A DNA stretch of 64,000 nucleotides from G963662905 sp965230045 (GTDB taxonomy: Bacteria; Bacteroidota; Bacteroidia; Bacteroidales; WRLA01). The number at the start of each line of letters is the position of its first letter. The first letter of the stretch is position 1. The notes beneath the pieces were generated by a model. It made no database searches. It was not told the origin of the DNA and saw only the letters and a list, made by a program, of their open reading frames with translations. The translations under genes were made by a program, and so were the position numbers. Location of the stretch: positions 558,001-622,000 of the forward strand of contig OZ245940.1 of NCBI GenBank assembly GCA_965230045.1, read 5' to 3'. Positions 42,738 to 52,359 of this stretch are shown piece by piece.

Positions 42738-45700
42738 ATGAGAAAAGCAATAACTTTTTTATTCTTAATGATATTTTCTGCTTTCCTCCTCCAGGCTCAA
42801 AACATGATGCTGAACGGAGGGCTCGAAGACTGGTCTGACGATACTACGCCCGTCGATTGGGACAAAGCAGAGAATGTGCTGAAAACCTCCGGTGCAATTG
42901 TTTATGAAGGAAGCTTTTGCGCTGCGCAAACTGCCGGAACCAAAGACCTGACGCAAAATGTTGAAGGAATTTCCGGCGGAACGGCCTATTATATTTCCTA
43001 TATGTTTTTTGACAGCACCCAAAATGCTAAATCACGCATTTGGTCGTACTGGCTCGAAGGAAATAATACTCTGAGCGAAAATGGCGCCGAGCTCCGCCCT
43101 TCAAGCTATTCAGAAAACGATACAACATGGCAATACTGGTCTGATACGCTCATAGCGCCCGCCAATGCCGATGGCCTGCGCTTTGAAGTGCGTACCTATA
43201 ACGATAATGATGGCGGAGGTGTGGTTTATTACGATGATTTTAAGGTGCAGGCAATGTCGGCCGTTCCGGTTGAAATCACTGAAGCCTATATGCGCCATAC
43301 AGAAAGGGTACAAGTTACTTTTAACCAGCAGCTTGCCGAAATGCCTCAACCTTCCGATTTCCAAATAAAAGGAGGCGCTTATCAGGCAAATATTACCGAT
43401 GTGGCTCAGGTTCCCGGAAATGATCTGGCGTACTGGCTTACCGTGGATGATGTGCCCGATTTTGCCGACCTCACGCCCGATACACTGATTTATAGTTCAG
43501 GATCGGAGCAATCCTCTTATCTTTTCAATATGGGCTTTGCTTTTATGAAGCATATGAATACCGCTTATCCGGCTGGCCATTACGAAAATGATATCTACCT
43601 GACCTTCCATGCCGAAATCATTGCCAATGATAACTACAACAGCCTCTTTTACCGCGTGGATACCGGTGCTTATGAGTCAGTCATGATCTACAGCAACAGC
43701 CTGGTCAATGAGCTGGAAGTGGGCCAAACCGCTTATATTGTCGGTAAACGAACGGTTTATAATGGAATTACAGAAATAACCGACAATATCCTCGATAGCG
43801 TTTATACCGATCCGGATTTTTATCATTCCCCTTCTTATTTTCCCTGGGCTGCCGATATTGATGAAACCATTGGCGAAGATCAAAACCCCGCAGAGCAATG
43901 GGAAAGCCAGTTCATCAATATTTTTAATTTCACGGTAGTTTCTTACGATAATTATGATTACCGCTGCCGTAGCAATGCGGATACTACGGTTTTCTTCCAT
44001 ATTGGCGACGGAATCGACTATCAGTTCTCCAATACGCCCAATATCGAAGTAGGGCAATCCTATTTCTCAATTAACGGCATTGTTGATTGGGACAACAATA
44101 ATGGCTACTACCGCATCAATCCGCGCTCCTGGGCCGATGTGCACCAAACTGATGAGCAAAGGGTGCAGATTGCCGGCGATTTTAACGGATGGAGCACTTC
44201 ATCACCCGACTGGCAGGCAGAAATCAATGCCAACGGTATTTATGAACTGACCAAATATATCGAAACCGATTCCAATGATTATAAAGTCATTGAAGGAACA
44301 AACTGGTCCGATCCCAATTATCCCTACAATGGCAATGCAGTTTTGCTGCTTGATTCTGCATGTGATGTTACTTTCCTGGTCAATATCGAAAATGATCTCG
44401 TAATGCACACCAATCCTGTGCTTACCGGTTCCTTTTTTGATACCCTCAGCGGAACAAATTGGTCGCCACAAGAGTTGATGGGCGAAATGGCCGACAATGA
44501 TAACGATCAGGTGTATCAGCTCAATCTCAACATCCCGGCAGGCGACTGGCAATGCAAAGTTGTTTTGAACAACAGCTGGAACCAAAACACCGGCGATAAT
44601 GTTGATTTTCACAGCTATGGTAATCAGGCAATTCAGTTTGTTTATGATTTCACCACAAATACAACAACTGTTATTGAAGACAGCCCCTCAGATACGCTTT
44701 GGAAGGATGTATATTTTGTGGTCAATGATGCCGCCTGCCAGCAAGCAGAAGGTTTTTACCTCAAAGGCAGCTTCGATGTGAACGGTCTTTACGATCCGCA
44801 ATGGAATGGCGGCAATGAAATTTCAGCATTTTATGATGATGGCACACATGGCGATGAAACCGCCGGAGACCATATCTGGACATGCATGCAGACGCTAATC
44901 GTGCTCGACAGCGCAACCACCTGGGAGTGGGGCATTAACAATGCGCAGCATCAATGGATCAACGGAAACTGGCCGTTTTATACTGCCGATACACTGGATT
45001 TGACCCTGACTTATGATGTGCCCTGCAACCTGCCCAAAATTGTGCTTACCGAAATTATGTACAATGGCCCAGAAGCCGGAACCGACACTACAGAGTTTAT
45101 CGAAATTTACAATAACGACAGCCTCAGCCACAACCTTAGTGATTGGTTTATTGATGATGCCTTTGATTTTGTGTTCCCCGATGTGGATATAGCGCCCGGA
45201 GAATATTTGCTCATCTCATTAGATTCCACAGCAATGCGCAATACTTTTGATGTGGCTTCCTTTGAATGGGCTTCCGGAGGGCTTTCCAATGGCGGCGAAA
45301 GCATCAGCCTGAAAAATGCCGACAGCACGCTCATTTTTTCTGTTACCTACGGCGATGGCGGCGATTGGCCTTCTGCCCCTGATGGCGGCGGCCCTTCATT
45401 GACTTTCTGTGTGCCTTCGCTTCAGAACGACGATCCGGCCAACTGGTCGGCCAGTGTTGATTTTGCAGCCATTAATGCTGCCGGAGATACCATCTGGGCA
45501 AGCCCCGGTGCCGGTTGTGCGCATATGCCACAGCTTTTCAGCCTTGCGACGGGCTGGAATATGCTGTCATTCAATGTGCAGCCCGGCCAAACCGACCTGA
45601 TGGAAATTCTCCAGCCTTTGATTGATGATGGCAAGCTTATCAAAGTCATTGACGGAAATGGCGATATTATCCAGGAAATGCCCTGGGGATGGGTCAATAA

Positions 45701-46031
45701 TATTGGCGATATGACCATTGGCGAAGGCTATCTGCTGAAACTCAGTGATGATGGCGAACTGATGCTCCAGGGCGATCCCGTTGCTCTGCCAATGGCAATC
45801 GAACTGCCACAGGGATGGAGCATTTTGGGCTATCCCTCATCACAGGAAGTGGATGCACAGCAGTTGTTCCAGCCGCTCATTGATGAAGGTAAACTCATCA
45901 AAGTAATGGATGAAGCAGGAAATATCCTGCAGGAAATGCCCTGGGGATGGGTCAATAATATTGGCAATATCCAGCCAGGAAAAGCATATTATGTCAAATT
46001 ACTTCAATCAGGATCCATTGTGATTGAGTAG
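42738..46031 (+). CDS. secreted multidomain protein with CBM-like and lamin-tail domains
   Basis: A 1097-residue exported protein (signal MRKAITFLFLMIFSAFLLQA). Residues ~22-175 resemble a CBM4/9-like carbohydrate-binding domain (MLNGGLEDWSDDTTPVDWD ... GGGVVYYDDFKV). A SbsA/OB-like middle part and starch-binding/E-set-like modules follow (VQIAGDFNGWSTSSPDW, VVLNNSWNQNTGDNVDF). A lamin-tail domain lies at ~770-900 (LTEIMYNGPEAGTDTTEFIE, SLSHNLSDWFIDD, GGESISLKNADSTLIFSVTY). The C-terminal ~165 residues are a tandem pair of ~80-residue modules (WNMLSFNVQPGQ ... LQPLIDDGKLIKVIDGNG and GWSILGYPSSQE ... FQPLIDEGKLIKVMDEAG), both with EMPWGWVNNIG. There is no recognisable T9SS sorting domain; the protein stops after LLQSGSIVIE. 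Enzymatic residues are not evident. Confidence 0.85.
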   Translation: MRKAITFLFLMIFSAFLLQAQNMMLNGGLEDWSDDTTPVDWDKAENVLKTSGAIVYEGSFCAAQTAGTKDLTQNVEGISGGTAYYISYMFFDSTQNAKSRIWSYWLEGNNTLSENGAELRPSSYSENDTTWQYWSDTLIAPANADGLRFEVRTYNDNDGGGVVYYDDFKVQAMSAVPVEITEAYMRHTERVQVTFNQQLAEMPQPSDFQIKGGAYQANITDVAQVPGNDLAYWLTVDDVPDFADLTPDTLIYSSGSEQSSYLFNMGFAFMKHMNTAYPAGHYENDIYLTFHAEIIANDNYNSLFYRVDTGAYESVMIYSNSLVNELEVGQTAYIVGKRTVYNGITEITDNILDSVYTDPDFYHSPSYFPWAADIDETIGEDQNPAEQWESQFINIFNFTVVSYDNYDYRCRSNADTTVFFHIGDGIDYQFSNTPNIEVGQSYFSINGIVDWDNNNGYYRINPRSWADVHQTDEQRVQIAGDFNGWSTSSPDWQAEINANGIYELTKYIETDSNDYKVIEGTNWSDPNYPYNGNAVLLLDSACDVTFLVNIENDLVMHTNPVLTGSFFDTLSGTNWSPQELMGEMADNDNDQVYQLNLNIPAGDWQCKVVLNNSWNQNTGDNVDFHSYGNQAIQFVYDFTTNTTTVIEDSPSDTLWKDVYFVVNDAACQQAEGFYLKGSFDVNGLYDPQWNGGNEISAFYDDGTHGDETAGDHIWTCMQTLIVLDSATTWEWGINNAQHQWINGNWPFYTADTLDLTLTYDVPCNLPKIVLTEIMYNGPEAGTDTTEFIEIYNNDSLSHNLSDWFIDDAFDFVFPDVDIAPGEYLLISLDSTAMRNTFDVASFEWASGGLSNGGESISLKNADSTLIFSVTYGDGGDWPSAPDGGGPSLTFCVPSLQNDDPANWSASVDFAAINAAGDTIWASPGAGCAHMPQLFSLATGWNMLSFNVQPGQTDLMEILQPLIDDGKLIKVIDGNGDIIQEMPWGWVNNIGDMTIGEGYLLKLSDDGELMLQGDPVALPMAIELPQGWSILGYPSSQEVDAQQLFQPLIDEGKLIKVMDEAGNILQEMPWGWVNNIGNIQPGKAYYVKLLQSGSIVIE

Positions 46032-46066
46032 GTTTTTTAACGAATTCTTTTCATCTTTGTTTTATT

Positions 46067-46097
46067 AAAGCTGCGCTTTCGGGCGTGGCTTTTTTTA
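46067..46097 (+). terminator. rho-independent terminator
   Basis: AAAGCTGCGC and GGCGTGGCTTT form an imperfect stem around TTTCG, followed by a run of Ts (46090-46097), 36 bp after the stop of the 1097-residue gene. Confidence 0.65.
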
Positions 46098-46109
46098 TTA
46101 GAAAATGTC

Positions 46110-46142
46110 ACTCATCGGATGACTCCAAGTCATCCGATGAGT
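46110..46142. repeat. perfect 15-bp hairpin with 3-nt loop
   Basis: ACTCATCGGATGACT (46110-46124), loop CCA, then its perfect complement (46128-46142). It lies between convergent genes (46031 and 46158). A hairpin of identical geometry but different sequence occurs at 51222-51254. It could act as a terminator for the minus-strand symporter gene or be a REP-like repeat. Confidence 0.7.
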
Positions 46143-46157
46143 ATAATAAGCAAAAAA

Positions 46158-47570
46158 TCAATTCCTTTTCTTAACGCTCCACCGTCCCAGCACCATCACC
46201 AGCGTAGCAACAATAAAAGCGGGAATAAATGATGATTTTGGCTGAAAACTTGCAGGTTGCAAAACGCCCCAGATAAAAAAAGCCATGTTCACCGCAAATC
46301 CACTGAAAATACTCCAGGTGGCCGTTTTACGATACAAAAATGCGTTTTTGTCAATCAGGGCGACCAGCGTTACCGGAACAAAAATGGCGATCGTTCCGAT
46401 GCCCACAACCATTAAATCCACAATTTTTGGGAAAAGTAAAGCCATCGCCAATGCGGCCAGTCCAAAAATAAAAGCGGCAATACGGATGCTGCTTTGGGTT
46501 TTTTTAGGATTTGCTCCTTCTTTCTTTATTCCTGTAAAATCATTAATGGCCGAGATGCTGATGATGTTTAAAAAACTATCGCCCGACGACATCAAAGCGG
46601 AAAGCAGCCCAACCACTGCAAAGGCCAGCAAAAATTCCCCGGAATGACGATCCAGGAAGAGGTAGGCCACATCGCGTGGTGCCAGGGCGTCCTCGCTGAT
46701 CAGCCGGATGCTCATGCCCACCAAAGGGAAAATGATGTAGAAGGGCAACATTCCTAAACCGGAAAACAGGCTAACGCGCTTGGCTGTGGGTGCATCTTTG
46801 GCTGCCAGGATCCTTTGCCAGATGTCCATGCGCACCATCACCGAAGGGGCAATAAAAACGGGCAAAGCAATCAGGAAAATGATGCCGTAAAATGTTCCGT
46901 TGAGCATATTTGACGGCAGTTCGCTCAGGCGGCTGAATTGCTCTGTATCATCAATGATCCCGGGAATAAAAATGATGAAAATCATAATCAGGATGAGGAT
47001 AAACTGAATGAAATCGGTGATGATCACGCCGCTCATCCCGGCAAAAGCAGTATAGGCAATGACCACAAAACAGCTGATTATGGCAGCACTTTGATATCCA
47101 ATATCCAGCGTAAATTTGAGCAGGGAAGCCATGCCGACAAACTGTGCCGCAAGCAAAAAGAAAAAGATAAAAATATTGATACCGCTTACGGCAGCGGAAA
47201 AAGCACGGAATTTCTCGCGACCGGTGTTTTTCAAGTAGTTGTGGTTGAGAAAATGGGGCAGGGAATAGAGCTTGTTTTGCGCGCCTCTTTCGCGTATCCT
47301 GCCGGCAAAAAACCACAGAATGCCAAATCCAATTACATAGGCAATGCCAATGCCTACGGCAGCAAATCCCGATTCATAGCCCATGGCCATTAAACCAATG
47401 GAAGTGCCTCCGCCCACAAATGTAGCCAGTGTGGTGAAAACAAGCGGCAAAGTGCGGGTTTTGCGGTTGTTCACCAGGTATTCTTCCAGGTCGCCGCTGT
47501 GCACATGGCGTATAGTAAGCCAGATGATCAAAAGCAAATACAGCCCGGTCCAGAAATAAAACCACATCAT
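46158..47570 (-). CDS. sodium:solute symporter family protein
   Basis: A 470-residue membrane transporter with about 13 helices (WFYFWTGLYLLLIIWLTI, TLATFVGGGTSIGLMAMGYE, FVVIAYTAFAGMSGVIITDF, GLLSALMSSGDSFLNIISIS). The TxxTFxGGG and the later SSGDSFLN motif are typical sodium-site regions of the SSS/SLC5 family, which imports sugars, amino acids, carboxylates or ions with Na+. The substrate cannot be assigned. The frame opens at a TTG at 47576; I use the ATG at 47570. It ends 16 bp from the hairpin at 46110-46142. Confidence 0.9.
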   Translation of the reverse strand: MMWFYFWTGLYLLLIIWLTIRHVHSGDLEEYLVNNRKTRTLPLVFTTLATFVGGGTSIGLMAMGYESGFAAVGIGIAYVIGFGILWFFAGRIRERGAQNKLYSLPHFLNHNYLKNTGREKFRAFSAAVSGINIFIFFFLLAAQFVGMASLLKFTLDIGYQSAAIISCFVVIAYTAFAGMSGVIITDFIQFILILIMIFIIFIPGIIDDTEQFSRLSELPSNMLNGTFYGIIFLIALPVFIAPSVMVRMDIWQRILAAKDAPTAKRVSLFSGLGMLPFYIIFPLVGMSIRLISEDALAPRDVAYLFLDRHSGEFLLAFAVVGLLSALMSSGDSFLNIISISAINDFTGIKKEGANPKKTQSSIRIAAFIFGLAALAMALLFPKIVDLMVVGIGTIAIFVPVTLVALIDKNAFLYRKTATWSIFSGFAVNMAFFIWGVLQPASFQPKSSFIPAFIVATLVMVLGRWSVKKRN

Positions 47571-48091
47571 AAGCAAAATTTTCAGCGTTCAAAATTATAA
47601 AAATGTGCGAAACTTACTTTTTGCCTGTCGCTATCCTCACAGCTTAAAAATGCAGAAATCCAAAGCGCAAAACATATTTCCGGGCATTATAATGACTTTT
47701 GGTCATAACTTTTAGTCATTATAATGTCGCTTATACCATCAGCAAGAGTAATTCCAATAGCTAATCGAAGGAAGATTCTGTTTGCGATGCCTTGGTTTTT
47801 CGTAAGATTCCTGTAGAACCAATTTTACCTGCTTTATTCATGCTTTAAATTCAGGTCAGATGTGAGGCGTCTAAAGCTGAAGATATAGTCGCCTATTTCA
47901 AAGCTTTAGCAACGAAGCAGATGGCCTGATTTAATGCACTAGTAAAATGCAAACAAATTCAATTTTAGGATATAAAATTAGTAAAAACCTAATTTTTGGC
48001 TGATTATAATATTTTGTTTGCATTTTATGAATAGAGCAGGTTTAGTGATAAACTCAAAATATCTTCATAAATTTGAAGCATAAAACCGTAT
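47571..48091. repeat. 521-bp intergenic region packed with palindromes
   Basis: No coding sequence is supported. Three groups of inverted repeats follow each other: 13-bp perfect arms 47685-47697/47714-47726; a looser nested pair around CTAAAGCT/AGCTTTAG between about 47839 and 47938; and 15-bp perfect arms 47943-47957/48013-48027 enclosing an 8-bp inner pair (AAAATTAG/CTAATTTT). Around 47805-47823 a short piece resembles the outer arm of the element at 9877-10229. Confidence 0.65.
48068..48075 (+). promoter_or_regulatory. -7 promoter motif
   Basis: TAAATTTG, 16 bp before the ATG at 48092. The 17-bp context TAAATTTGAAGCATAAA is identical to that upstream of the beta-helix gene (16897 onward). 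Confidence 0.5.
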
Positions 48092-51001
48092 ATGAAAAAG
48101 CCATTCACATTATTATTTGTTTTGTTTGCACTGGTTTCCCTTGCACAGCAATACAGCTACCGCCAGTATACCATTTTTGACGGCCTGCCACAAAACCAGG
48201 TGACGGACTTACATATTGATCCGGAAGGATATTTATGGATTGGCACCAAAGGAGGTATTTGCCGTTTCGACGGGCAGAATTTTGTGGATTTTACTGATCA
48301 GGAATCAAATAATACTCATATACGCGCTATTTTCACCAAATCAGATTCCTTGTATTACTATACCTCCGGTATTTTGTATTGCAAAAGAGGGGAAAGCTTT
48401 CAAGAGGTTTATCATGCAAAAGAGGGAGATCCTATTATTGAAATTTTCACTCTTGATAATGACAAAGGATTTCTTGTTAATACAATTCATAATATTTTCA
48501 GGTGGAACTACGGTGAAAAAGTACTTCTCTACAGCAATCCGGACGAGAGGATTTGGTTGAGGATGTATGAGTCTGATGATAAGTTTGTTGTGGATGAAAA
48601 CCGGAATGTTTTTATTTTCAGAAATGGACTGAAAACACCGCTTCCCGAGCTCAATCAAACATATAGTTTTAATGATTATCAAAGTGAAAATTACTTTTTT
48701 TTAAAATATTTAACGGGTCTTGATTCTGTTTTTAGCTATAATTTTAATTCAGATACTTCTGCATTTTGGGTGACTTATAATAAGAATATCTCTAATATAA
48801 TCACCTTGCCCGATAAAAAAACAGCCGTTGTGCTTAACGAATCTGATTGGCTTATCACTGATTCAGCCTTCCGGATCTGTGAGCATGATATCTTAACGGA
48901 CAATGGCATAAGAGATGTTGTGGAGTACAACAATAATTTGTTTTTGGGAACTGAAAAAGGGTTTTTTGTGCGAAATTCCGCAGCATTTCTCAATTATACC
49001 GAAAAAGACAATATCCCCGGCTATGTATGGAGTATCCTTGAAGATCAGGATAATAATATCGTGCTTGCAGGTTTTTTTGGTGATTTAAGCATTTTAGATG
49101 AAGGTGCCGGATTAAGAAAGCTTGACTTTAATCTCAAGGGAACTTCTGATTTCCTTGATCAATTTTTTTATATGGATGGCTTTGTCCGAAAAAACGGAGA
49201 TTGGGTCATCCCAATGGCATGTGGTGTCTTTTACGGTAACGAAATGGAACAAATGGTTTTTTATGATCCCATGCATTATTCTGCTACTTTTTGCGCATGG
49301 GTAGATGAAAGAAGAGATCTATTGTATGCCGGAACAACCAATGGAGTCTATATTTATCAGTTGCCCGAAGGCAAAATCCTGCGCAATATCCAAACCGATG
49401 AAATTAATGTGCTGGATATTGCCGAAGATAAATTCGGAAGGCTGTGGTTTTGTACTTCGCGTAAGGTGTTTTTGTATGAGCATGACTCCCTGATCCGTTT
49501 TTATGAGCAGCACCCGGAACTGAAGCAGGCTTTTGTAAGTTGCTGCCGCGATGCCCGTGGAAATATGTGGCTGGGCAATAAAAAAGGGCTTCATCTCTAT
49601 AATTACGATCGTTTGCAGACAGTTTGGGATGGCTCATTTACTTTTATAAATACCTACAAAGATTCTCATATCATCGCCGGAAATACCTTTGGGATTGTGT
49701 ATCTGGACCTGGAACGCTTTTATGCCGGTGATGCGGATTTTGCCTGTTATTTCGATCGTTTTAATGGCTTTATTGGCCGCGAGCCAGGCCAGAACGGTAC
49801 CATGGTTTCCTCCAAAGGCGATGTTTGGGTTCCCACTTCGGAGAGTGTGGTGAAATTTATGCCCGACCGTATCTATATTGATACCGTGCCGCCCAAAGCA
49901 TTTGTTGGATCCATGGAGCTTTCCGACCATGAACTGCAATGGCAGCCTTTTTTAAACGAACCCATCAAAATGGATAGCGTCTATCATCTGAGCTGGGATA
50001 AAAACAATGTCCGTTTAAACTATCATGCCATTAAGTATCATTGTCCCGAGCGCCTGCAATACCGTTACCGCCTTTTGGGCTACAGTGAAAGCTGGAGCGA
50101 AACCGCCGAAACCGAAGCGCTGTTTACCAATCTCAATCCGGGACAATACCGCTTTCAGCTGATGGCAGCAAACGAGCATGGATATTGGTCGAAAGTTCCT
50201 GCTGTGGTTAATTTTAATATTGTTCCGGCATATTGGCAAACCTGGTGGTTTAAAAGCCTGGTTATTTTCCTTGCCGCTATGAGCATCTTTTTGGGCATTT
50301 TGTGGTATTTCCGCTTAAAGCAAAAGCGGGCTCAGGAACAAAGGCGCGTGGAACAGCAATTGGTCAGTGTGCAGTTGAATTCACTCAACGCACAGTTGGA
50401 TCCGCATTTTGTTTTTAATGCCATCAGTGCCATTGGTGCCGAAGTGCAGCAAAACAATACTGAACGCGCCTACGATTATTTTGTGAAAGCTACGCGCCTG
50501 TTCCGTAGCTCCCTCGTTGATAAAGACCAGATTACACGCAGCCTTGATAAGGAACTGGCCGTGGTGGAAGGTTATTTGCAATTGCAGCAGCTGCGCTTTA
50601 GCGAACGTATCAGCTATACAATTGAGGTTGCCGGCGATGTGGACCACAATATGATCATCCCGAAAATGTCGGTGCAGGTTTTTGTCGAAAATGCCGTAAA
50701 ACATGGCCTTGAGAATAAATTAGAGGGAGGTTTTGTTAATGTAACAATCTCAAATAGTGATGGATGCCTCCTTATTTGTATTGTGGATAATGGCGTAGGA
50801 CTTGAAGAATCACGGAAGCTTCAAAAAGAATCTACCGGCCTGGGCCTGAAATCTTTTAAGCAGTTTTTTGAAATACTTAATAAGGCCAATTCTTCCAAAG
50901 CGGAATTTACATTAAAGACTTTATACGATAAAAACGGGCAAGTAGAAGGAACAGAAGCCGTTCTTAAAATACCTTTAAATTACCAATATTCAATGGATTG
51001 A
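48092..51001 (+). CDS. two-component propeller sensor histidine kinase (LytS-type)
   Basis: A 969-residue membrane sensor. Signal peptide at 1-18 (KPFTLLFVLFALVSLA). Residues ~19-620 are propeller repeats with the Reg_prop pattern (FDGLPQNQVTDLHIDPEGYL, WIGTKGGICRFDG, GRLWFCTSRKVFLYE, GNMWLGNKKGLHLY). A Y_Y_Y domain follows (~640-710, LQYRYRLLGYSESWSE ... NLNPGQYRFQLMAAN), one transmembrane helix (~725-745), then a His_kinase domain with the phosphoacceptor in NAQLDPHFVFNAISAIG and HATPase_c (VFVENAVKHGLENKLEGG, DNGVGLEESRKL). The fold up to the membrane is that of hybrid HTCS glycan sensors, but the kinase is of LytS type and is followed by a LytTR regulator at 51415. The ligand is unknown. 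Confidence 0.9.
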   Translation: MKKPFTLLFVLFALVSLAQQYSYRQYTIFDGLPQNQVTDLHIDPEGYLWIGTKGGICRFDGQNFVDFTDQESNNTHIRAIFTKSDSLYYYTSGILYCKRGESFQEVYHAKEGDPIIEIFTLDNDKGFLVNTIHNIFRWNYGEKVLLYSNPDERIWLRMYESDDKFVVDENRNVFIFRNGLKTPLPELNQTYSFNDYQSENYFFLKYLTGLDSVFSYNFNSDTSAFWVTYNKNISNIITLPDKKTAVVLNESDWLITDSAFRICEHDILTDNGIRDVVEYNNNLFLGTEKGFFVRNSAAFLNYTEKDNIPGYVWSILEDQDNNIVLAGFFGDLSILDEGAGLRKLDFNLKGTSDFLDQFFYMDGFVRKNGDWVIPMACGVFYGNEMEQMVFYDPMHYSATFCAWVDERRDLLYAGTTNGVYIYQLPEGKILRNIQTDEINVLDIAEDKFGRLWFCTSRKVFLYEHDSLIRFYEQHPELKQAFVSCCRDARGNMWLGNKKGLHLYNYDRLQTVWDGSFTFINTYKDSHIIAGNTFGIVYLDLERFYAGDADFACYFDRFNGFIGREPGQNGTMVSSKGDVWVPTSESVVKFMPDRIYIDTVPPKAFVGSMELSDHELQWQPFLNEPIKMDSVYHLSWDKNNVRLNYHAIKYHCPERLQYRYRLLGYSESWSETAETEALFTNLNPGQYRFQLMAANEHGYWSKVPAVVNFNIVPAYWQTWWFKSLVIFLAAMSIFLGILWYFRLKQKRAQEQRRVEQQLVSVQLNSLNAQLDPHFVFNAISAIGAEVQQNNTERAYDYFVKATRLFRSSLVDKDQITRSLDKELAVVEGYLQLQQLRFSERISYTIEVAGDVDHNMIIPKMSVQVFVENAVKHGLENKLEGGFVNVTISNSDGCLLICIVDNGVGLEESRKLQKESTGLGLKSFKQFFEILNKANSSKAEFTLKTLYDKNGQVEGTEAVLKIPLNYQYSMD

Positions 51002-51414
51002 GAGTCGCGACCCGGTTTTTTTGCAGATTACAGCTAATATAGAGTCTGTCTATAATGTCGGGAGTTTGCTCTATAAAGTTCGTCTATAAAGTACTATGCT
51101 TGATTCAGAATGTACGGGCGCAAGCCTTTATACTGTAAAGGTCACTGCAAATTTTTTTATCTGCCATCACAAAGTCTTCGGTTTTTTATGTAATCATTTT
51201 TTCAGGCTGTAAGCCTGATACGTATTAACCTGATGCAACGCATCAGGTTAATACCAACCCTAACTGATAAGCAGCCTGTAAGGCTGCGACAAATTGTTCT
51301 GATGTAGATCTAAAATACGGCCTCATTGGGATGCATTTGCCTTGGTCTTTTTTGGCAGAAACAATCCGGCATCTAAAATTTTTATATATTTATGCCGTCT
51401 AAGAGCTAAAATTT
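51002..51414. repeat. 413-bp intergenic region with repeats
   Basis: No coding sequence is supported between the kinase and its regulator. It contains blocks shared in inverted form with 33386-33468 (51077-51092 and 51101-51113), a perfect 15-bp hairpin with a 3-nt loop (51222-51236 with 51240-51254), and two small hairpins (CAGGCT/AGCCTG near 51203, GCAGCC/GGCTGC near 51273). The regulator may have its own promoter here, with TATATTTA near 51384. Confidence 0.65.
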
Positions 51415-52146
51415 ATGCTGAAAATTTCAATACTGGATGATGAACAGCACGCATTGGTGAATATTGATAAGTTGCTGGCTTCTATTGAGAATGTGGAAGT
51501 GGTGTTTAAATCAACCTCCGCCGATGATCTTATTGATTTTTTAATTCAAGAGAAAACGGATGTTTTGTTTCTCGACATCAAAATGCCCGGGCAAACAGGC
51601 TTCGATGTGCTTGATAAATTAAAAAGCCTCAATATCAATGGTTTCAAAGTGATCTTTCTTACTGCTTATGATAATTTCGCCATTAAGGCCGTAAAGTATT
51701 CCGCTTGCGATTACCTTTTAAAACCGGTGGTTAAGGATGAACTGATAGATGCAATTAATAAAGTTCGGGCCACAAAAGGCAAAACCCCTGATGATATGAT
51801 GCAGGAAATTATAAAACGATTGCATAGCGATAAGCGGATACGCATCAACCATGCCAATGGGGTTTCTTTCGTGAGTGTGGATGATATTGTTTGTGCAAAA
51901 TCAGAAGGGAATTATACCGAGCTGTTGCTGAAGAATGATGAAAAAAAGCTGGTTTCCAAATCGCTTAAATCCTGCCTTGAAGAATTGTCTATGATCGATT
52001 TTAGGCGCGTGCATAAATCCTGGGCGGTTAATATCATCTTTCTCAGCGAATACAACCGCGCAAAAGGACAGTGTGAATTAAAATGGGAAGGCGGAAGCTT
52101 ATGCGTCCCTGTTTCTCAGCGCATGCTGCATAATTTAACGGATTAA
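51415..52146 (+). CDS. LytTR-family response regulator
   Basis: A 243-residue regulator. The receiver domain (1-120) has the acidic pair in ISILDDEQHA, phosphoacceptor Asp in VLFLDIKMPGQTGFD and Lys in YLLKPVVKDEL. The LytTR domain (~145-243) has INHANGVSFVSVDDIVCAKS, NYTELLLKNDEKKLVSKSLK and RVHKSWAVNIIFLSEY. It is in the same direction as the propeller kinase (48092-51001), 413 bp away, and should be its partner. Confidence 0.92.
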   Translation: MLKISILDDEQHALVNIDKLLASIENVEVVFKSTSADDLIDFLIQEKTDVLFLDIKMPGQTGFDVLDKLKSLNINGFKVIFLTAYDNFAIKAVKYSACDYLLKPVVKDELIDAINKVRATKGKTPDDMMQEIIKRLHSDKRIRINHANGVSFVSVDDIVCAKSEGNYTELLLKNDEKKLVSKSLKSCLEELSMIDFRRVHKSWAVNIIFLSEYNRAKGQCELKWEGGSLCVPVSQRMLHNLTD

Positions 52147-52359
52147 TTTGTGCAAAGCCCTGTTCCGGTGATTATCTGATGCATATCGTGAAACATGTCT
52201 GAAGGATTTATGAGCGATTATGCACGATTAAGCACAAATTAAATTCATGTCATGAAACTTGAAATAGAATATATTAAAGGATAAACACCTTTTCGTGGGT
52301 ATAGCAAGCCGTCTCGACATAAACCCATGTAAATCAGCCCTCTGCCAAAAACGCGCAAG

